Positions 7,827 through 17,308 are shown, counted from the stretch's first letter. The stretch is DNA of 64,000 nucleotides from Nitrobacteraceae bacterium AZCC 1564 (GCA_036924835.1 JBAGRR010000001.1:1364001-1428000), one strand, 5' to 3'. Notes: generated by a model not told the origin, from the sequence alone. A program made the numbers and translations.

Positions 7827-9636
7827 TCAGAATGCCTGCAACAGTGACTGATACATGGAGTTGACGGTGGACATCACACGGGCGTTGGCGGAGTAAGCGT
7901 TCTGCAGCGCCATCAAATTCGCCATCTCGGTATCGAGATCTACGCCCGACGGTTTGGCTCATCTTGTTTTGCAGCGTGGCAACGACCACGCTCTGTCCAT
8001 CAGCCATAGAGCCCGCAGCCGAAGCCGCATCGCCCTGCATCGCAGTGAATTGCTGCGTGAAGCTGAGGATGGTGCCCTTGAACGGTGTCTTGGCGGAGCC
8101 CACTCCGGTATCCGCCGGATAGGTCTGCGTACTGTTGGTGAGCTGCGACAGAATAAAATCCGTACGCGTGGTGTCGCCTGACGGTGTCACAGGACTGGTG
8201 TTGTAGACAACGAGCCGCGACGGATCAGCCAGCAGCTTGGGATTGACGGCAATCCGTCCCGCAAGACCTGTCTTGTCCGAACCGTAGACATACGGCAGGT
8301 TTCCGTCGGTAAAGAACGGAAGCTGCGGACCGCCATTGTCGGTCAGCGTCGTTGCCGTGGTGGTGAGCGATACCGAATTCACATCACTGATGTTGCTCGC
8401 ACCATCGTCCAGCACGCGCAAGATATTAGCCGAGCTGGCGGGCGGCGAAGCAGGATTCGAGAATTGAACGCCCGTTCCGGCGAAAGCCGTGTTGAGCTGC
8501 GATACGACGGATGCCATGCCACCAGATAAATCGACGGCAACGGTCTTGTTGACCTGCTTGTTCGTCGCCGTATCCGTATAAGTGATGTTGACGGAGCCCT
8601 TGTTGCCGGTGGAAGGTTGAAGGGCCGAAAGATCAACATCGAAGCCGTTTTGCGGCCCGGCGGTCACAGCGGTGCCAGGAGTCGTCTTGTCGGACAACGC
8701 GCTCGACATCGCAGCCGCGAGGGCGTCGACCTGCGCCTGCGCCTGAACCAGCGTCGTGTCGCGCAACTCGGTATAAGCCGCGATCGCGCCGGAACGAATG
8801 CCGTGTTCCGCGGTCAGATCGATGCTCGATCCATCTGGATACTGCAGCTTGACCGAACTAAGATCGCTCTTTGTTGGATCGGGATCCCACTGGGCGTCTG
8901 GACTCATCGTGCCCTGTGGGCTGAATGACAGCTTGGCCGCGTTAGGACCGCCGACAAGCTGGAAGCCCGCACCAGTGTAGACCGACACTTGATTGCCGTC
9001 GCCGGGAACGACGCGAATGTCCATCAGTTGCGACAACTGATCGATATATTGATCACGCTGATCGAGCAGCGAGGCCGTCGATGCATCCAGCGTTGTTGCT
9101 CCACCGATCTGCCGATTGATCTTGGCGATCTGCTCCATCGCGTTGTTGGCGGCCTTGACGGCGCTGTTGATGCCGGAATCCGCTGCGGCGCGCAGACCCT
9201 GGATGCCGTCGCTGGTTTCGTTCAACTGCGACGCCATGGTTTGCGCCGCGTTGATGACGGACTTGCGCGCTGAATCGGTATCCGAACTCGTGGACAAAGC
9301 CTGAAGCGCTGCTGTCAGTGCATTGAAGCTGGCCTCTAGCGTGGCGTTCGAGCTTGGATCACCGTAGATGCCTTGCAGGTTGTCCAGAAAGGTGGCCTTG
9401 GCTGTCGCATAGCCTGAGCCTGACAACTCCATTCGCAGCTGGTTCTGAACATAGGTGTCAAGCTCGCGATTGACACCTATGGTTCGCACCCCGTGGGAGG
9501 TGTCGACGACGTTCGTCGTCTTGCGAACGTAACCGGGCGTCTCCGAATTGGCTGCGTTCGAAGACACCAGCGATAGTGCGGCCTGGTTTGCACGCAGGCC
9601 GGACATCGCGATTGAAAGAGCTTGGCTCAGACCCAT
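7827..9636 (-). pseudogene. flgK: flagellar hook-associated protein FlgK (HAP1), frameshifted near the 3' end
   Basis: FlgK caps the hook and is needed for filament attachment. The start MGLSQALSIAMSGLRANQAAL is typical of the family. The frame reads correctly to NKMSQTVG, then leaves the family (RRSRYRDGEFDG...) and runs to 7816, into flgL. One base earlier, the other frame reads VDLDTEMANLMALQNAYSAN and ends MYQSLLQAF with a stop at 7827-7829, the universal FlgK C-terminal D0 helix. A GGG on the minus strand (7945-7947) where GG is expected explains the shift. If real, the protein lacks its last 38 or so residues, which pack in the axial core, and filament assembly should fail. A base-call error is equally possible. 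Confidence 0.9.
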
Positions 9637-9662
9637 TGATACTGCCCTACTTCAGCTTGAAC

Positions 9663-9828
9663 CTAGTGTGGCGTCTCGCAATTGCCGACCTGTCTTGCGG
9701 CTGGTCTCGGATCGACAATTGCAAGACAAAGCCACACGAGCATTTTGATTTTGCTAGTGTCCTATCGCCTCCGAATAACCGTGCGAGCGCGCGGCAAATT
9801 GGTCGGTTATTCGAAGACGGGACACTAG
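9663..9828. repeat. CTAG palindrome array E-F
   Basis: Two palindromes: E at 9663-9740 (GTCTCGCAATTGCCGA arms) and F at 9754-9828 (CTCCGAATAACCG arms), joined by a spacer containing ATTTTGATTTTG. The same pair with the complementary spacer is found inverted at 25444-25609. It fills the flgE-flgK gap. Confidence 0.88.
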
Positions 9829-9841
9829 GTGTGGTGCGAAG

Positions 9842-11641
9842 TTATCGCACCACGTTGAGCAGATCCTGCGCCATCTGGTTCGCAGTGGTGATGACCTTGG
9901 TATTCGCCGAATAGGCCTGCTGCGTGACGATCAGCTTGGTGAATTCATCGGCGATATCTGCGTTCGAACCTTCGAGCGCCGATCCCTGAATGTCACCGCC
10001 CTTGCCGTACACCGGCGGGCCGGACTGGCTGGTCACCTGGAAGGTGCCGCCATCGGTGCGCTTCAGGAAGTTTGCGCCGGTGAATGTTGCGAGCACGATC
10101 TGCGCCAGGTTGACGTTGCGGCCGTTCGAGTAGCTGCCCACCACCTTGCCGTCATCGCCGACGGAGACCGTCTGCAACGAGCCTGCCGGATAGCCGTTCG
10201 CTTCGATGCCGTTGCTCGTATTGCCTTTCGGATCGCTGAACTGTGTCAGGTTGCTGCCGAAAGTGATGGACAAGGTAGGAAGCGTGATGTCGCCGACCTG
10301 CACGTTGGTCAACGAGACCGATGGAATCGCCGGCGACAACTGATTGTTCACGAAGGTGAAGTCGGTACCGACGTTCTGCCAAGCGACCTCGGTGCCGGTG
10401 GCTTTGGAATCCACCTGATAGAATAAATTCCAGGTGTCCTTGTGGCCGGCACCCAGGTCGGCGCTGTCGACCTTGGCCCAGCGGAATTGCAGGGCGGCGG
10501 GTGCACCCGACGCGTCGTACGCAGTGACCGTGTCACCCGATACCGATTCATCGAGGAAGGATTTCAAATCCGTTCCGATGACCTGTCCGGTACCCGGCCC
10601 CGTACCACCACCCAGGCGGTTCAGGGAAACCGGGCTCGTCAACCCGAGCGCGGCGAAACCGGGAGCCGCTGACGTGATGTTGAGGTTGGCGGCGACGCCC
10701 GTATGCAGGGTCACCACACCGGCAGCCACAGAAGAGGCCGTTGCGGGGAGATTGCCGCTGATGCCGTCGATCTGGCCCAGCAGGTCGCCGACAGTTTGAT
10801 CGATACCCATCGTGACATTGCCGAAGGCGTCAGTGCTCGCAGGTCCCGCGGCGGTGAATGTGATGGTCTTGCCATTCACATTGATAACGTTGCCCACAGC
10901 GAGAGGCGTGGATAGAGCCGAAAGCAAGGTGCCGGTCCCGATGGGGTTGGGAGTCGGAGCTGCGTTGTCGTTCGCCAACGTGCCGTTCACGGCGTTGTCC
11001 ATGAACGGGTCCGGCGGCGTTCCGACGGTGCGCGGATTGTTGGTAAAATCGCCGACGTTGAGAAGTTCGGAGCCGGTGATATCCGGATCATACTTGTTGG
11101 TCAGCGGATAACGGGCGAGGTTCGCACGATAGGTCACGGTGGTGGTGGGCTGCGCCGGCAGGAAGTCGCCGCCGAACTTCAGCACCTGCGGCGTGCTACC
11201 CATCACGTTGCCGGTGGTGGAGTCGATTGGAATGCCTTCGAGGTAGTAACCCGCGCCGTTCACAAGGTAACCGTTCTTGTCCAGCGTGAAGTCGCCGCGA
11301 CGGGTGTAGCTCTCGACGCCATCAAACTGCGGATTGTTGTCGCTGAAGCTGCTGGGCTTCTGAACCGCGAAGAAACCATCGCCGTTGATCGCCATGTAGG
11401 TCGCGACCGACGCGTCCTGCACGTCACCGCGCACGGTGTTGGTTGCGCGAGAATTGGCGACAACGCTGCCGGCGACCTGATTGCTGGTGCCGGTGTCAGG
11501 GATCATATCCATGAAGCTCGTGTCGATGCGCTTGAATGCCGTCGTCTGCGAGTTCGCGATGTTGCCGGAAATATTTTCCAGTGCGTAAGACTGCGCACGC
11601 ATACCCGCGACCGATGTATTAAGAGCTCCGAAAAGACCCAT
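9842..11641 (-). CDS. flgE: flagellar hook protein FlgE
   Basis: Building block of the flagellar hook. The 599-residue protein starts MGLFGALNTSVAGMRAQSYALE with the rod/hook signature ISGNIANSQTTAFKRID and ends QQAYSANTKVITTANQMAQ plus DLLNVVR, both D0 helices of FlgE. It is longer than the enterobacterial protein (about 400) because of an insert around residues 230-340 that contains NVNGKTITFTAAGPAS, GIDQTVGDLLGQIDGISGN and VVTLHTGVAANL. The same module occurs in three copies in each flagellin of this window. It lies upstream of flgK and flgL in the same direction, separated from flgK by two palindromes. Confidence 0.93.
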   Translation of the reverse strand: MGLFGALNTSVAGMRAQSYALENISGNIANSQTTAFKRIDTSFMDMIPDTGTSNQVAGSVVANSRATNTVRGDVQDASVATYMAINGDGFFAVQKPSSFSDNNPQFDGVESYTRRGDFTLDKNGYLVNGAGYYLEGIPIDSTTGNVMGSTPQVLKFGGDFLPAQPTTTVTYRANLARYPLTNKYDPDITGSELLNVGDFTNNPRTVGTPPDPFMDNAVNGTLANDNAAPTPNPIGTGTLLSALSTPLAVGNVINVNGKTITFTAAGPASTDAFGNVTMGIDQTVGDLLGQIDGISGNLPATASSVAAGVVTLHTGVAANLNITSAAPGFAALGLTSPVSLNRLGGGTGPGTGQVIGTDLKSFLDESVSGDTVTAYDASGAPAALQFRWAKVDSADLGAGHKDTWNLFYQVDSKATGTEVAWQNVGTDFTFVNNQLSPAIPSVSLTNVQVGDITLPTLSITFGSNLTQFSDPKGNTSNGIEANGYPAGSLQTVSVGDDGKVVGSYSNGRNVNLAQIVLATFTGANFLKRTDGGTFQVTSQSGPPVYGKGGDIQGSALEGSNADIADEFTKLIVTQQAYSANTKVITTANQMAQDLLNVVR

Positions 11642-11763
11642 TACTTTATCTCCAACTTCGCTCCGGGCGGCCTGCCGGTATTGCCAATCAATGACCGCGT
11701 TCGAAGAGGAGATCGCAAGCCGCGTGCCAACGGCTGGAACCTTTATTTTTCAATGACTTAAAA

Positions 11764-11790
11764 GAAAAACCCCGGTTGGAAGACCGGGGC
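11764..11790 (-). terminator. rho-independent terminator after msrB
   Basis: Stem CCCCGGT (11770-11776) with ACCGGGG (11783-11789), 6-nt loop. The minus strand continues GTTTTTCTTT. It sits between msrB and flgE. Confidence 0.8.
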
Positions 11791-11840
11791 ACAATTGCCT
11801 AGAGGGGCAAGAATTGCCGCCAAAGGGCTGCACAAACCGC

Positions 11841-12359
11841 CTATGAGGATGTGCGATCCGATGGCTTAAAGGACAGCGCCAGTCCATTCATGCAGTAGCG
11901 CAAGCCGGTCGGCTTCGGGCCATCATCGAACACGTGACCGAGGTGACCACCGCAGCGGCGGCACAGCGTTTCGGTTCGGACCATCATGAACGAGCGATCA
12001 GTCTTCTCGACGATGGCGTTGGGCAGCGCCTGATAGAAGCTCGGCCAACCTGTACCGCTGTCAAACTTCGTCTCCGACGCAAACAGCGGCAGGTCGCAGC
12101 CCGCGCATGCGAACGTCCCTTTGCGCTTTTCGTGATTGAGCGGACTCGAAAAAGGCCGCTCGGTACCAGCTTCGCGCAGCACATTGTACTGCGCAGGCGT
12201 CAACTGCTTGCGCCACTCCTCCGGTGTCTTCTCGATCTCGAATTTCTCGGGCACCGAAGTCTCGGCGGCTTTGGCGCCGCCGCCCAGACCGAACCACCGG
12301 AACGCGGAAAACGCAGCAAGGCTGGATGCGGATGCGAGCAGGAATCGGCGGTCGATCAT
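11841..12359 (-). CDS. msrB: peptide-methionine (R)-S-oxide reductase MsrB, exported
   Basis: MsrB reduces the R-epimer of methionine sulfoxide in proteins. Zinc-site motifs CAGC and CRRC, the GTGWPSF motif and the catalytic RYCMNGLAL near the C-terminus are all present. The start at 12359 (MIDRRFLLASASSLAAF) gives a twin-arginine-type signal followed by a cleavable region ending near AKAAE, so the enzyme is probably exported to the periplasm; an ATG 14 codons upstream would put extra residues in front of the RR motif. The fold is complete at about 172 residues. It is followed by its own terminator and does not form an operon with its neighbours. Confidence 0.93.
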   Translation of the reverse strand: MIDRRFLLASASSLAAFSAFRWFGLGGGAKAAETSVPEKFEIEKTPEEWRKQLTPAQYNVLREAGTERPFSSPLNHEKRKGTFACAGCDLPLFASETKFDSGTGWPSFYQALPNAIVEKTDRSFMMVRTETLCRRCGGHLGHVFDDGPKPTGLRYCMNGLALSFKPSDRTSS

Positions 12360-12557
12360 GGTCAATGCTCCGTGCAGATCGGAAAACAGGCTATCCGTCA
12401 TGAAGTACGGTCCATCTTGCGAAACGTTACAGAGCTCGGCTCACTTTCGCGCGAGGCCGTACAGTCTCTCGATTTGAACCCCGGCGCCGCCAGCTTATTG
12501 CACGCGCCGCTGTATCAAAAGGCGGCCGTCGGCCCGTTCAGTAATAACGCTCAGCGG

Positions 12558-13991
12558 TCAGCGATGAGTTCCGCCGCGATCATCGCGTCGCCGCGACAAA
12601 GCGATCACGCGCTCACGGTCGGCAGCGACCCGGGCCTTCATCGCTTTCATACGGACCTCACGAGCGCGCTCACGAACGCTTTCACGCGCCCTCGCCCGCT
12701 CGCGGTAGCGCGACACCAGACCGGCCGCCGCCGATTGGCCTCGCAACCACAGGCCAAATGCATGCCCAACCACCCGTCCCACCGATCCGCCAGCCCACAC
12801 CAGTTCGAACGGTGCAAACAGCCGCCAGCGATCATCACCGAGCATGATGCTTCGCGCGATAAGCTGGCCCCCCATGGCGGTGGTATTCAATCCCTGACGG
12901 CCGAAGCCTGAGAGCACCCACAAGCCCGGCCGCAATTGCCCAATCTGCGGCATGCCATGCACGGTCTGGCCGAAGACACCGCTCCAAACATCCTCGACCT
13001 TGACCGGACCAAGCTTGGGGAAAACCGTTGCGATACGGCGCTGAATGCTTTTGGCAAACCGCCGTGGGTTGGCTTGCCACGTGGTTTCCGGGCTGGACCA
13101 CAACAGCCGGTCACCCCCGACAATGCGGAACTGATCGATGTCATCGGTATCCGCAACAGGACCTCGAAACGTGATCGCCTCCGCAAGGCGATCTCGCAGA
13201 GGCTCCGTCATTCCCATATATCGCCATGTGGGCAGCAACGTTCCCGCGAGGCGCAGTGCGGGCGCGCCGATGTGAACATTGCCTGCCATGACGATATCCG
13301 AACAGCGCAACCGCGCGGACGGAGTCACGACGCGCTTGCGTATGCCGGAAGGATCGATGCCAACTGCCGGCGTCTCTTCGAAAATCCTCGCCCCGGCGCG
13401 CTCCGCAAGCGCAGCGAGATCGTGCACATACCGTTGGCCATTGATCTGAAAAGCGCGCGGATAATGGATCGCGTGGAAGTAGCGATTGGTCTTGAGCACC
13501 TCGCGGACTCGATCCACCTGCCAGCCTTCCACTTCCGTGCCGAAATCGTCGCCAAGAGTCTGCAGGCGACGAATAAGCGTATCGCCAACGTCGACATTGG
13601 AGACTTGGAGTGCGCCTTCGGTCAGCGTACCGCCCGGCATGATGTCGCCCGCCACCGTGGCGCGGACATACTCCGCTCCTTGCTGCGCGAGCGCCCAAAG
13701 TTCACGGGCGTCGGCGATCCCCACGCGATCAATGAGATCAGCGGCTGGAAAACCAAATCCCGGCATAACTGCCCCGAGAGTCTGGCCAGAAGCGTTCCAT
13801 CCGACATTGCGCCCTTCGAGGACTGCCACAGTGGCGCCCATTCTTGCCGCCTCTCGGGCAACCGTCAGGCCGGCAAGCCCCGCCCCGATCACGCAGATGT
13901 CCACATCAAGATCAAACGTCAGGCGCGGACGCGCCGGCGCATCGGCCATCACCGGCGTCGCTTCGATCACTTTTCCTGCGGTTTCTGCCAT
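12558..13991 (-). CDS. FAD-dependent amine oxidase of the DAO/PuuB type with an Arg-rich C-terminal tail
   Basis: Flavoprotein of the D-amino-acid oxidase fold, resembling gamma-glutamylputrescine oxidase and related enzymes. A dinucleotide-binding motif, DICVIGAGLAGLTVAREAA, lies at residues 31-50. NASGQTLGAVMPGFG and the C-terminal GLWVLSGFGRQGLNTTAMGG flavin-contact region are also present. After about residue 425 the protein continues with an unusual highly charged helix (RYRERARARESVRERAREV and on to the end) not part of the oxidase fold; it may bind membranes or nucleic acid or be a neutral extension. The substrate cannot be told from sequence. No polyamine genes are adjacent. Confidence 0.8.
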   Translation of the reverse strand: MAETAGKVIEATPVMADAPARPRLTFDLDVDICVIGAGLAGLTVAREAARMGATVAVLEGRNVGWNASGQTLGAVMPGFGFPAADLIDRVGIADARELWALAQQGAEYVRATVAGDIMPGGTLTEGALQVSNVDVGDTLIRRLQTLGDDFGTEVEGWQVDRVREVLKTNRYFHAIHYPRAFQINGQRYVHDLAALAERAGARIFEETPAVGIDPSGIRKRVVTPSARLRCSDIVMAGNVHIGAPALRLAGTLLPTWRYMGMTEPLRDRLAEAITFRGPVADTDDIDQFRIVGGDRLLWSSPETTWQANPRRFAKSIQRRIATVFPKLGPVKVEDVWSGVFGQTVHGMPQIGQLRPGLWVLSGFGRQGLNTTAMGGQLIARSIMLGDDRWRLFAPFELVWAGGSVGRVVGHAFGLWLRGQSAAAGLVSRYRERARARESVRERAREVRMKAMKARVAADRERVIALSRRRDDRGGTHR

Positions 13992-14019
13992 CGCTTTGTC
14001 TTGGGAATCGGACTTCGTC

Positions 14020-14351
14020 CTAGTGTGGTGGTTCAGAAGTTCGCTCCATCTTTCCCGCGAGTCGTTCCAGCGAACTTCTGAACCTAAACCACACTAGAAT
14101 CATAAATTTCTTAGTGCTGCGGATTTGAAGTTCTTTCGAGAGAAGACGCAAGCTCGATGAAGAACTTCAAATCCAAAAGCGGCACTAAAATCATAGGCTT
14201 GCTAATGTCCCTTTGATTCCGAAGTTCGCATCCGAGCAAGCCGCAAGCCTGTGCGAACTTCGGAATCGGGACATTGGTGTCCTCTCGAATCCAAAGTTCG
14301 CTCCGGAGCGCGCGCTGCACGATAAAGCGAACTTTGGATTCGGGACACTAG
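14020..14351. repeat. CTAG palindrome array A-B-C-D
   Basis: Four palindromes fill this 467-bp gap: A 14020-14097 (GGTTCAGAAGTTCGCT arms), B 14111-14187 (GGATTTGAAGTTCTT arms), C 14202-14276 (GATTCCGAAGTTCGCA arms), D 14277-14351 (GAATCCAAAGTTCGCT arms). Spacers are of the ATCATAAATTT / ATCATAGGCTT type. Each has a family-specific loop of about 24 nt and ends in or near CTAG. Confidence 0.92.
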
Positions 14352-14458
14352 GGGATCGTATTTTCTCACAGTGACAGTACCAACATCTGCCACCTTGCCC
14401 CGCGCCATCTTGTACACTATTCCGAACCACGCTCTAGCCTGCCAACAAGGATTGCGCC

Positions 14459-14989
14459 ATGCGCCGTTTGATACTGCTGCGCCATGCCAAGACCGAGCGG
14501 GAGGCTCCGTCCGGGACGGATCGCGACCGCCGGCTGGATGAGCGCGGCATTCGCGACGCTGCCGAAATGGGCCGCTGGCTGGCGCGACATGATTACGACC
14601 GCGGGCTGGCGCTCGTCTCGACAGCAACACGCGCGCAAGAAACCTGGTATCTGATGGCTCCTGACTTGCCGAACATGCAGGTAGAATATGTGCCCGCACT
14701 TTACGGCGCCGATCCATCCGAACTGTTGGAGCTTGTCCACGAAACATCGGTCCAGGATCCGAAACAGCTTCTTATTGTCGCCCACAATCCCGGCCTGCAC
14801 GAATTTGCACTTGGCTTGATCACCAGCGGCGATCAACATGGACAAGACGCCCTAGCCAACAACCTGCCTACCGCCGGCGTGGCAGTCATCGACTTTGCAA
14901 CCAAGGACTGGAGCGACGTGCGTTTTCGCGGCGGTAAGCTGAAACGTTTTGTAAGTCCGAAGTTACTGCGGGCATCGGGTAGCGATTAG
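14459..14989 (+). CDS. sixA: phosphohistidine phosphatase, SixA-type histidine phosphatase
   Basis: Small member of the histidine phosphatase (phosphoglycerate-mutase) clan. The catalytic LRHAKTE motif lies at residues 6-12 and the second catalytic histidine in LLIVAHNPGLHE. SixA removes phosphate from phosphohistidine on HPt-type proteins or the nitrogen phosphotransferase protein NPr in E. coli. At 176 residues it is close to family length. It stands alone between two palindrome arrays. An Hpt protein is encoded at 25.7-26.1 kb, but nothing ties them together. Confidence 0.85.
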   Translation: MRRLILLRHAKTEREAPSGTDRDRRLDERGIRDAAEMGRWLARHDYDRGLALVSTATRAQETWYLMAPDLPNMQVEYVPALYGADPSELLELVHETSVQDPKQLLIVAHNPGLHEFALGLITSGDQHGQDALANNLPTAGVAVIDFATKDWSDVRFRGGKLKRFVSPKLLRASGSD

Positions 14990-15061
14990 TCGGCGACATG
15001 CAACCTTGCATGTTGACGCCAATAAATTCATCGTAGGCGTCTCAGGTCTGCCGATGTGGAG

Positions 15062-15493
15062 ATGCCGATGTTCAATTCCATTCTCGTTCCGATCGATCTT
15101 GCCGACACCGACCTCGCGAAACCGGCACTTGAAACGGCAGCTTCTCTAGCAAAATCATCCGGCGGTACTGTGCGCCTCGTCAACGTTATGCCGCTGATGC
15201 CAGTCATGCTGGCAGAATATGTCCCTCCAGATTTCGACGCGCAGCAGCGTCAATCCTCGGAAGAAGCGCTCGCGATCGTTGCACGTGAATCCGGCATTGA
15301 TGAAAAGTGCATCTCAACTGTTGTCCGCCAGGGCGGCATCTATCACGAGGTGCTCCAAGAGGCTGCCGAGATTGGCGCTGATCTGATCGTGATGACATCG
15401 CACCGCCCGTCGATGCAAAGCTATTTCCTGGGCTCGAACGCTGGTCATGTGGTGCGTTATGCCAAGTGTTCTGTGCTGGTGGTACGACATTGA
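15062..15493 (+). CDS. universal stress protein, UspA family
   Basis: Single-domain UspA protein of about 143 residues: FNSILVPIDLADTDLA start, ATP-loop-like ending GSNAGHVVRYAKCSVLVVRH, which matches the G-2x-G-9x-G(S/T) nucleotide-binding motif of the ATP-binding subgroup. Two in-frame ATGs (15062, 15068) and a GTG at 15056 could serve as start; GGAG immediately before favours 15062 or 15068. It is a cytoplasmic stress or energy-status protein of unknown exact role. Confidence 0.88.
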   Translation: MPMFNSILVPIDLADTDLAKPALETAASLAKSSGGTVRLVNVMPLMPVMLAEYVPPDFDAQQRQSSEEALAIVARESGIDEKCISTVVRQGGIYHEVLQEAAEIGADLIVMTSHRPSMQSYFLGSNAGHVVRYAKCSVLVVRH

Positions 15494-15549
15494 ACCAAGA
15501 AGCGTGCTTCGTGAAAACTTGAGTGCTTGCGTGATCGCCGGACTCGCGC

Positions 15550-15852
15550 CTAGTGTGGTAGTTTAGAAGTTCGCTTGATCTTTCCCGCGAGTCTTTCCAG
15601 CGAACTTCTGAACCTAACCCACACGAATGCCGCGGATTTGAAGTTCTTCCGAGTGAAGCCGCAAGCTCGACGAAGAACTTCAAATCCAAAAGCGGCACTA
15701 GTATCATAGGCTTGCTAGTGTCCCTTTGATTCCGAAGTTCGCATCCGAGCAAGCCGCAAGCCTGTGCGAACTTCGGAATCGGGACACTAGAATCATAAGT
15801 TCGCTACGGAGCGCGCTGCACGATGAGGTGAACTTTGGATTCGGGACACTAG
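15550..15852. repeat. CTAG palindrome array A-B-C-D (D left arm decayed)
   Basis: A 15550-15625, B 15627-15701, C 15715-15790, D 15791-15852. Same order and spacers as at 14020-14351. The D copy has lost the outer part of its left arm. The array ends 8 bp before the next gene's ATG, so it probably supplies that gene's 5' leader. Confidence 0.9.
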
Positions 15853-15860
15853 AAGAGACC

Positions 15861-16340
15861 ATGGCCAAGACCGCCTATTTCCCACGCCATCTGATCCTCG
15901 CCGGAGCAATGATCTTCGGCGTGCTCCTCGCGCTCGGCATCCATATCCTGATACAGCGCTTCGACCTCTATCTTGGCGATCTTTGGAGGACGGACACCGC
16001 CGAATTGATCCCTGCCCGGGCGGCAATTGCCTGGTGGCTGATTGCCTCCGTTGCATTTGTCGGCGGATACGCGACGGCGACCTTGCTGGACAGCGCGGTG
16101 TCAGGTCAGATTCCAGTACGTCTGCGGCAATTGTTGATCCTGACCGGCGTTGTCATGCTGGCTGCAGCGGGCCAGGCAGCCTCTGCTCCCAACGCAATCC
16201 CCACCATGTCAGGCGCTGAGCGTATCGGGCGGGCGAGCGCCGAAGGGGCGCTCGCCCGCGTTCTCACCGGCGTGGTGGCGCTCTGCCTAGGCGGGGCCAT
16301 GGCATTTTGCGGTGCACACTTCGCCCTTCGCCGCGCCTAG
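15861..16340 (+). CDS. small integral membrane protein of unknown function
   Basis: About 159 residues with four hydrophobic segments (AGAMIFGVLLALGIHILI near 12-30; AAIAWWLIASVAFVGGYA; QLLILTGVVMLAAAGQAAS; LTGVVALCLGGAMAFCGAHF). I do not recognise a family. The ATG at 15861 (MAKTAYFPRH) is chosen because the upstream open frame is entirely palindrome sequence. GAAGAGACC precedes it as a weak ribosome site. The gene converges on the YciE-like gene at 16408. Confidence 0.65.
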   Translation: MAKTAYFPRHLILAGAMIFGVLLALGIHILIQRFDLYLGDLWRTDTAELIPARAAIAWWLIASVAFVGGYATATLLDSAVSGQIPVRLRQLLILTGVVMLAAAGQAASAPNAIPTMSGAERIGRASAEGALARVLTGVVALCLGGAMAFCGAHFALRRA

Positions 16341-16365
16341 GGTAAGCGGCAAACTGTCCACATCA

Positions 16366-16393
16366 AAACGCCACGGCTGTGAGCCGCGGCGTT
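16366..16393 (-). terminator. hairpin terminator between convergent genes
   Basis: AACGCCACGGCT (16367-16378) pairs with AGCCGCGGCGTT (16382-16393) with one mismatch and a 3-nt loop. The minus strand continues with TTTTGATG. It fits termination of the YciE-like gene. Confidence 0.65.
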
Positions 16394-16407
16394 GCCTCTT
16401 GTCCTCA

Positions 16408-16914
16408 TCAGCTTGCGGCCTTGAGATTGATCCCGCCTTCCGCAAGCTGCGTCAGTTTCTTGTCGGTCGCCTTTTCCTCGTCCAGCGTCTTCTGCAAAAC
16501 CGCTGCACAATCGTTGCGGCCGAGTCGTTTTGCCCATGTCACGAGCGTGCCGTAACGCGTGATCTCATAATGTTCTGCAGCCTGCGCTGCATTGATCAGC
16601 GCGGCGTCAAGAACCTGCTTATCTGCGACTTCACCCGCAACTTCGTCGGCTTCCTCAATAATGCCATCGATTGCTGTGCACGTGACCGCCTTTGGCGTGA
16701 CGCCGTGCATTTGGAAAACCTGTTCAAGGCGTGTTACATGCCCCTTCGTCTGCTCAAGATGGCCCAGAAAACCTTGTTTCAACTGGTTGTCGTTGGCCTT
16801 CTCAGCCATCTTTGGCAAAGCCTTCACCAATTGTTTCTCGGCGTAATAGATGTCCTGAAGCTGGTGAACGAACAAGTCATCCATTGTCTTGATGTCTCGC
16901 GTAAACAATCCCAT
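16408..16914 (-). CDS. YciE/DUF892-type ferritin-like protein
   Basis: A 168-residue four-helix protein: MGLFTRDIKTMDDLFVHQL start, LQDIYYAEKQLVKALPKMAE, an internal HYEITRYGTLVTWAK helix and EEKATDKKLTQLAE. The E-x(n)-E/H-rich pattern is that of the YciE/DUF892 family, a ferritin-like fold often induced with the general stress response. Function is unproven in any organism. It is monocistronic, with a hairpin downstream. I looked for an EcfG-type promoter upstream and found none I trust. Confidence 0.88.
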   Translation of the reverse strand: MGLFTRDIKTMDDLFVHQLQDIYYAEKQLVKALPKMAEKANDNQLKQGFLGHLEQTKGHVTRLEQVFQMHGVTPKAVTCTAIDGIIEEADEVAGEVADKQVLDAALINAAQAAEHYEITRYGTLVTWAKRLGRNDCAAVLQKTLDEEKATDKKLTQLAEGGINLKAAS

Positions 16915-17308
16915 CGCGATCCTCCAGGGTTAACCAAAACGGTGCTTTCATCGCGCGGAACACGATCAGAAGGAGAGCGTCGTTTTCAGTGTATTGGTCA
17001 ACCAAAGCGATCAGCGTATGTTCCTACCAAAAAGGCCGGAACAGGCTGCCTGCAAAATTGCGACCGCCCCGTCGCAACCCAGGATTTGGCCCCTATATCA
17101 AGCGTCTAACGACTTATTTTGATTGCTTATTCTGATGTGAAATATATGTGACGACGGCCGCGCTGCCCTTCGCCGCAGGCGTTCGGATGGCACTGCACAA
17201 CCGCCTATTTTCCCAGTATGAGATTTCGCGTATGACATTTGCCGCAGCCGCTTGCTCACTGTCGCCTCAATCGGCTTATATGAACGTCACGCCCCGCCGG
17301 GAGGATGA
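16915..17308. other. intergenic region without a recognised gene
   Basis: 394 bp between divergently oriented genes. No coding region, palindrome or RNA gene was recognised. It is AT-richer around 17110-17150 and presumably holds the promoters of both neighbours. Confidence 0.5.

Noticed and set aside
14020-14351. CRISPR-like array
   Set aside because: Regularly spaced repeats, but each unit is itself a large palindrome, the units are four different families, the spacers are conserved between loci, and there are no cas genes.
15726-15860. Short open frames beginning MIPKFASEQA inside repeat arrays (also near 24902 and 37651)
   Set aside because: They recur because palindrome C is repeated; they are translations of the hairpin and not genes.
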